NCBI RefSeq assembly: GCF_052055585.1
Contig: NZ_CP170485.1
Span: 2,976,001-3,040,000 of the forward strand
Origin: Oceanicaulis sp052055585
Lineage (GTDB): Bacteria; Pseudomonadota; Alphaproteobacteria; Caulobacterales; Maricaulaceae
Direction: 5' to 3'
Length of the DNA: 64,000 nucleotides
Shown one piece after another: positions 59,750 through 64,000 of the stretch; within the stretch, counting starts at the first letter, position 1, and the number at the start of each line of letters is the position of its first letter. The translations under genes and the position numbers were made by a program. The notes below the pieces were generated by a model that worked only from the letters and a program-made list of their open reading frames with translations, did not search any database and was not told where the DNA came from.

Positions 59750-61050
59750 AGGATGAACTTGGACAGGTCCGCGTTTCGCGCCAGCCCGCCCACTTTCTCA
59801 CCGACATAGTCCGCATCGATCGTCAGGCTTTCGCCGGAGCGGTCCGAGGCGGTGTAGCTGATCTCCTCGCACACCTTCTCCAGAATGGTCTGGAGCCGTC
59901 GCGCGCCGATATTCTCGACGCTCGCGTTCACCTCGGCGGCGAAGTCGGCGATGGCGTCAATCGCGCTGTCGTCAAAGCTCAGCTCGAAGCCTTCGGTTTT
60001 CATCAGCGCCACATACTGAGTGATCAGGCTCGCTTCCGGTTCGGTCAGGATGGCGCGGAAATCATCACGGTTCAGCGCCTGCAATTCGACGCGGATCGGC
60101 AGGCGGCCCTGCAGCTCGGGCAGAAGATCGCTAGGCTTTGACACATGGAAGGCGCCCGAGGCGATGAAGAGGACGTGGTCGGTCTTCATCGGGCCGTACT
60201 TGGTGGACACCGTCGCGCCCTCGATCAGGGGCAGCAGGTCGCGTTGCACGCCCTCGCGGGAGACATCGGCGCCGCGCGCATCGGCGCGGGCGGACACCTT
60301 GTCGATCTCATCCAGGAAGACGATGCCCTCGTTTTCGGCAAGGCGAATGGCGTCGGACTGGATCTGGTTCTCATCGAGCAGCTTGTCCGCTTCCTCGTTG
60401 ATCAGCGGCTCATAGGCTTCTTTCACCGTGGTGCGCAGGGTTTTGGGCTTGCCGCCAAACCCTTTGCCAAGCATGTCGCCAAGATTGATCACGCCCATCG
60501 AGCCCATGCCCGGCAGGTCCATGCCCTGGAACGGGTTGGCGCTGTCATCGATGATCTCGATCTCGATTTCCTTGTCATCGAGCTCGCCCGACAGCAGCTT
60601 CTTGCGGAAGGCGTCCCGCGTGGAGCTGCCGGCGTCCTTGCCCACCAGCGCATCCAGAACGCGCTGTTCGGCAGCGCCATGGGCCTTGGCTTTGACCTCT
60701 TCACGCTTTTTCTCGCGCACCAGCGTGATGGCGACTTCCACGAGATCGCGGGCGATGGAATCCACATCCCGGCCCACATAGCCCACTTCGGTGAACTTGG
60801 TGGCCTCGACCTTGAGGAAGGGCGCGCCTGCGAGTTTCGCCAGACGGCGGGAGATTTCGGTCTTGCCGACGCCCGTCGGGCCGATCATCAGGATGTTCTT
60901 CGGCGTGACCTCTTCGCGCAGCCCCTCGGGCAGGTGCTTGCGGCGCCAGCGGTTTCTCAGCGCAATGGCGACCGCTTTCTTGGCGTCGCCCTGGCCGATG
61001 ATGTGGCGATCGAGCTCATGGACGATTTCGCGCGGAGAAAACTCAGTCAT
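59746..61050 (-). CDS. hslU: ATP-dependent protease ATPase subunit HslU
   Basis: The 434-residue AAA+ unfoldase has Walker A MIGPTGVGKTEISRRLAKLA, the I domain (about 110-240), Walker B GIVFLDEIDKV, the sensor regions LLPELQGRLPIRVEL and GARRLQTILEKV, and the C-terminal RNADLSKFIL that docks in HslV. HslV is 2 kb upstream on the same strand, not adjacent as usual. Confidence 0.96.
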   Translation of the reverse strand: MTEFSPREIVHELDRHIIGQGDAKKAVAIALRNRWRRKHLPEGLREEVTPKNILMIGPTGVGKTEISRRLAKLAGAPFLKVEATKFTEVGYVGRDVDSIARDLVEVAITLVREKKREEVKAKAHGAAEQRVLDALVGKDAGSSTRDAFRKKLLSGELDDKEIEIEIIDDSANPFQGMDLPGMGSMGVINLGDMLGKGFGGKPKTLRTTVKEAYEPLINEEADKLLDENQIQSDAIRLAENEGIVFLDEIDKVSARADARGADVSREGVQRDLLPLIEGATVSTKYGPMKTDHVLFIASGAFHVSKPSDLLPELQGRLPIRVELQALNRDDFRAILTEPEASLITQYVALMKTEGFELSFDDSAIDAIADFAAEVNASVENIGARRLQTILEKVCEEISYTASDRSGESLTIDADYVGEKVGGLARNADLSKFIL

Positions 61051-61159
61051 GACGCCCCATGTCTTTTGTTCGATTGGGTGGTAAGCATTGCAGACATGTA
61101 GGGGCTTACCGCCCCGAACACAAAGCCCGCATCTGCAGGGCCTGATGAAGGAGTGTGTG

Positions 61160-61591
61160 ATGTCCCGTCCCCGTTTCCATCTGGCCTTCCCCGTGGATGA
61201 CCTTGAAGCGGCGCGCCGCTTCTATGGCGAGGTGCTGGGCTGCCCGCAGGGCCGCGAGAGCGAGCACTGGATCGACTTTGACTTTCTGGGCCATCAGATC
61301 GTCGCCCATCTGGCCCCCGAAGAGTGCCATCTGGCCAGGACCGGCGCCGTGGATGGCAAGAACGTCCCCGTTCGCCATTTCGGCCTGATCCTCGACTGGG
61401 ACCAGTTTGATCCGCTGGCCGAGCGCCTGCGCCGGGCCGGCACGCCCTTCGTCATTGATCCCTATGTGCGCTTTGCCGGCAAAGCGGGCGAGCAGAAGAC
61501 GATGTTCGTCCATGACCCGGCGGGCAACGCCCTGGAATTCAAGGCGTTTCGCGATGATGCCATGGTGTTTGCGACAGAGCTTGATACCTGA
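61160..61591 (+). CDS. Glyoxalase/VOC-superfamily protein
   Basis: The start is the ATG at 61160 with AAGGAG before it, giving 143 residues. It has two VOC half-folds: FHLAFPVDDLEAARRFYGEV (with the metal His) and a second half with HFGLILDWDQFDPLAERL and VHDPAGNALEFKAF. It resembles a dioxygenase-type metalloenzyme; substrate unknown. It is on the plus strand between hslU and hslV. Confidence 0.88.
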   Translation: MSRPRFHLAFPVDDLEAARRFYGEVLGCPQGRESEHWIDFDFLGHQIVAHLAPEECHLARTGAVDGKNVPVRHFGLILDWDQFDPLAERLRRAGTPFVIDPYVRFAGKAGEQKTMFVHDPAGNALEFKAFRDDAMVFATELDT

Positions 61592-61664
61592 ACGCGCTTG
61601 CGGGCTGGCGCTTCTCCCCCAATTCACTTAATGAGTGAACTAACCAGTCAGGGAGGAGACCCGA

Positions 61665-62837
61665 ATGTCGAACGCAGAATTTGACGTCGTGATCTATGGC
61701 GCAACCGGCTTCACCGGGCGCCTGGTGGCGGAATATCTCGCCAGCGAATATGGCAAGTCGATCAGCTGGGCCATGGCGGGCCGGTCCGAGGACAAGCTCA
61801 AGAGCGTGCGCGACGAGATCGGCGCGCCGTCTGACACCCCGCTCATTGTGGCGGACGCTTCTGATCCCGCCTCGCTCAAAGCCATGGCCGGGCGCACACG
61901 CGCCGTGATCACCACGGTCGGCCCCTACCAGCTTTATGGCGAAGCGCTGGTCAAAGCCTGCGTCGAGACCGGGACCGATTATGTGGACCTGTCGGGCGAA
62001 CCGGCCTGGATGCATGACATTATCGCGGAGTATTCGGGCAAGGCGAAGGCCTCTGGCGCACGCATCGTGCATTCGTGCGGCTTTGACTCTGTGCCCTTTG
62101 ATCTGGGCGTCTATTTCCTGCAGCAGCATGTGAAAGAGAAAACCGGCAAGCCGCTGTCGCGCATCAAGGGCCGGGTTCGCGCCATGAAGGGCACCTTCTC
62201 GGGCGGCACCGCGGCGAGCTTCGCCGAGACCATGAAACGGGCCGCCAAACAGCCTGAAATCATCGACTGGCTGAAAGACCCCTTCTCGCTGTGCGAGGAT
62301 TTTGAAGGTCCCAAGCAGCCCCATGGCGCCAAGGTGATTTTTGAAGAGGATCTGGGCGTCTGGTCCGCCCCCTTCGTGATGGCGACGATCAACACCAAGA
62401 ATGTGCATCGCTCGAACGCCCTGATGGGGCACGCCTATGGCGCGGACTTTGTCTACGACGAGATGTTCATGACCGGCCCCGGCGACAAGGGCGAGCAATT
62501 TGCTCACGCCATCGCCAATGATCGCTCCATGCAGGACAATCCGCCCAAGCCCGGCGAAGGCCCCTCAAAACAAGAGCGTGAAACCGGCTTCTATGATGTG
62601 ATGTTCACCGGCGAGACCGCCGACGGCCAGCGCTTCACCGCGTCCGTGAAGGGCGACAAGGATCCGGGCTATGGCTCGACCTCGAAGATGATCGCTGAAA
62701 GCGCGCTGGCGCTGGTGAAGGATGTCAGCCGCGACCAGACGCCGGGCGGGGTTTACACCACCGCCCCCGCCATGGGCGACGCCCTGATCAAGCGCCTGTC
62801 AGACCATGCCGGCCTGACGTTCGCGATCGAGGAATAG
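61665..62837 (+). CDS. Saccharopine dehydrogenase-like NAD(P)-binding enzyme (trans-acting enoyl reductase type)
   Basis: The 390-residue protein has the N-terminal Rossmann loop VIYGATGFTGRLVAEYLAS, the sequence ITTVGPYQLYGEALVKAC, YVDLSGEPAWMHDII, SCGFDSVPFDLGVYFLQQ, and FSGGTAASFAETMK. These fit the saccharopine dehydrogenase-like family that includes mycobacterial trans-acting enoyl reductase. Substrate unknown. It shares an operon with the VOC gene (73-bp gap). Confidence 0.88.
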   Translation: MSNAEFDVVIYGATGFTGRLVAEYLASEYGKSISWAMAGRSEDKLKSVRDEIGAPSDTPLIVADASDPASLKAMAGRTRAVITTVGPYQLYGEALVKACVETGTDYVDLSGEPAWMHDIIAEYSGKAKASGARIVHSCGFDSVPFDLGVYFLQQHVKEKTGKPLSRIKGRVRAMKGTFSGGTAASFAETMKRAAKQPEIIDWLKDPFSLCEDFEGPKQPHGAKVIFEEDLGVWSAPFVMATINTKNVHRSNALMGHAYGADFVYDEMFMTGPGDKGEQFAHAIANDRSMQDNPPKPGEGPSKQERETGFYDVMFTGETADGQRFTASVKGDKDPGYGSTSKMIAESALALVKDVSRDQTPGGVYTTAPAMGDALIKRLSDHAGLTFAIEE

Positions 62838-62849
62838 GTTTCTTCTGTG

Positions 62850-62956
62850 AACTGTCATCCCGGACGCCACAGGCGATCCGGGATCTGGCGAAAACGCTCT
62901 GTTCTGATCATAGAGACGCTGTCACCAGATCCCGGCTCAGGGCCGGGATGACAGTT
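62850..62956. repeat. MITE-like nested inverted repeat
   Basis: The 107-bp element has perfect 14-bp terminal arms AACTGTCATCCCGG / CCGGGATGACAGTT, and inner arms CCGGGATCTGG / CCAGATCCCGG that nest inside. The TGTCATCCCGG ends are a pattern of dispersed intergenic repeats seen in many alphaproteobacteria. It can fold into one long hairpin. No coding potential is present. Confidence 0.75.
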
Positions 62957-63002
62957 GAGAATGTCAGCCTAGATGTATGTTTGACCGTGCAGCCATCTAG
63001 AG

Positions 63003-63033
63003 AAAAACCCCGGCGCAAGGCCGGGGTTTTTTT
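63003..63033. terminator. Bidirectional terminator between the saccharopine-like and hslV genes
   Basis: CCCCGGC and GCCGGGG form a 7-bp stem with a 5-base loop, flanked by AAAAA on the left and TTTTTTT on the right, so it can serve hslV (minus) and the plus-strand genes. Confidence 0.92.
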
Positions 63034-63058
63034 AGTGTTCAGCTCTGAGCGCCCGGCT

Positions 63059-63613
63059 CTAACCCAGCGTCTCGACGGTCAGATTGCCGTTGGAATAGAC
63101 GCAGATCTCGCTGGCGATCTTCATGGCCTTGCGGGCGATCACTTCAGCGTCTTCCTCGTATTCGAGCAGGGCGCGTGCTGCGGACAGGGCGTAATTGCCG
63201 CCCGAGCCGATGGCGGCGACGCCGTCTTCAGGCTCCAGCACATCGCCTGCGCCGGTCAGGGTGAAGGTCTCGGTCTTGTCCGCCACAATCAGCATGGCTT
63301 CCAGCCGCCGCATATAGCGATCGGTGCGCCAGTCCTTGGCCAGCTCCACACAGGCGCGCGCCAGCTGATCGGGATATTGCTCAAGCTTGCCTTCAAGGCG
63401 CTCGAACAGCGCAAAGGCGTCGGCCGTGGCGCCGGCGAAGCCGGTGATCACCTTGCCGCTGGCGATGGGGCGCACCTTGCGGGCGGTCGCCTTGACCACC
63501 GTGTCGCCTATGGACACCTGGCCATCGCCCGCCAGAACCACCTTGCCGTTCTTGCGCACGCTCAGGATCGTCGTGCCGCGCCAGCCGGGAAACTTGCGTT
63601 CGGTATCTGCCAT
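63059..63613 (-). CDS. hslV: ATP-dependent protease peptidase subunit HslV
   Basis: The 184-residue protein is a threonine peptidase of the proteasome fold. An N-terminal propeptide-like extension (ADTERKFPGWRG) precedes the catalytic Thr in TTILSVRKNGKVVLAGDGQV; this extension is known in alphaproteobacteria. The conserved GSGGNYALSAARALLE is near residue 137. It should pair with HslU. The start ATG shares one base with the upstream epimerase stop (TAATG). Confidence 0.95.
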   Translation of the reverse strand: MADTERKFPGWRGTTILSVRKNGKVVLAGDGQVSIGDTVVKATARKVRPIASGKVITGFAGATADAFALFERLEGKLEQYPDQLARACVELAKDWRTDRYMRRLEAMLIVADKTETFTLTGAGDVLEPEDGVAAIGSGGNYALSAARALLEYEEDAEVIARKAMKIASEICVYSNGNLTVETLG

Positions 63614-64000
63614 TATGCAATCAGTTCAGGGTCTTCAGAGAACTGGCCGCCCTTGCGATAGCGCACCAGATAGGTCGGGGTGATGGCTTCGACGGTCTCA
63701 AGATCAATGTCGAAATCCGCCGTCGCGCCCAGATCCTCACCCGAGGCGCCGACCACATTGTCCGATTTCAGCAAGGTCACCTGATCACGGGTCAGGAAAG
63801 GCTGCACGAACGGGATCGCGCCCAGAATCTCACCCATCAGGCCCAGCGGGTAAGCCGCGATGAAGGGCACAGGCGCGAGGAACCGCTTGCGGCGGATGGT
63901 GGTCAGGATGAACTCCATCAGCTCCTTGAAGCTGTAGGTGCTCGGCCCGCCCAGCTCGAACGTGCGCCCGGCGTATTTTGAGGGCGCATCCACGGCTTTG
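63613..64000 (-). CDS. NDUFA9-like NAD(P)-dependent epimerase/dehydratase family protein (partial)
   Basis: Only the C-terminal 128 residues lie in the window; the frame is open at the right edge with no start. The sequence FELGGPSTYSFKELMEFI and PLGLMGEILGAIPFVQPFLT with DQVTLLKSDNVVG matches the C-terminal part of the complex I 39-kDa subunit-like extended SDR proteins of alphaproteobacteria. It overlaps hslV by one base. Confidence 0.75.
   Translation of the reverse strand, partial: KAVDAPSKYAGRTFELGGPSTYSFKELMEFILTTIRRKRFLAPVPFIAAYPLGLMGEILGAIPFVQPFLTRDQVTLLKSDNVVGASGEDLGATADFDIDLETVEAITPTYLVRYRKGGQFSEDPELIA

Overview
The window is GC-rich (about 65% by eye), densely coding chromosome from an alphaproteobacterium, most likely of the Caulobacterales/Maricaulales (Caulobacter, Maricaulis, Oceanicaulis relatives). 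The evidence is the gene order hemE - origin - pyruvate phosphate dikinase regulator - maf - aroE - coaE - dnaQ - secB, the parAB/rsmG/mnmG/mnmE block with three parS sites, a cenR-like regulator, CtrA-like sites, and alphaproteobacterial family forms (FxsA-free nusA/ylxR operon, HemJ, DUF3576, NtrZ-like protein). No rRNA, tRNA, CRISPR array, insertion sequence or prophage was seen.

Layout. 1-16.8 kb, nearly all on the minus strand: infB (cut by the left edge), ylxR, nusA, rimP; trmB; a tightly packed run miaB-phoH-ybeY-corC-lnt-XRE regulator-metK; fur; rimI-tsaB; a RutE-like nitroreductase. 16.9-23.9 kb: NfuA/NifU-type Fe-S protein, UspA, an ATP-grasp protein, adenosine kinase, a membrane GGDEF-EAL protein and xthA. 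24.9-27.3 kb is a small sensory island: globin-coupled chemoreceptor, BLUF photoreceptor and a convergent XRE regulator. 27.4-34.4 kb: cenR-like response regulator, L,D-transpeptidase-like protein, YggS, ThiE-like protein, envelope proteins, DUF3576 lipoprotein, lptE and holA.

34.5-47.2 kb is the origin-proximal left arm: parB, parA, rsmG, mnmG, mnmE (all minus), small metabolic genes, then rho-hemJ-hemH-hemE. 47252-47744 is the probable chromosome origin, with several DnaA-box-like 9-mers and a CtrA-like site. To its right transcription is mainly plus: ppsR, maf, aroE, coaE, dnaQ, a Tim44-like protein, mltA and an Smr protein, with secB reversed. 55.2-58.9 kb holds a BlaI repressor, an unusual M56 (BlaR1-like) protease whose sensor domain is replaced by ankyrin repeats, and a lipoprotein serine hydrolase. 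The right end has hslU and hslV separated by two opposite-strand genes and a long inverted-repeat element, and a truncated NDUFA9-like epimerase.

The genes form a housekeeping neighbourhood around the replication origin: translation and transcription factors, tRNA/rRNA modification, heme synthesis, and replication, segregation and protein quality control, read mainly away from the origin. The parts most worth a second look are the origin itself, parS sites hidden in one reading frame of three proteins, the BlaI/M56-ankyrin/hydrolase operon, the oxygen/light sensory island, the palindrome on the metK start codon, and the low-GC 3' part of lnt.
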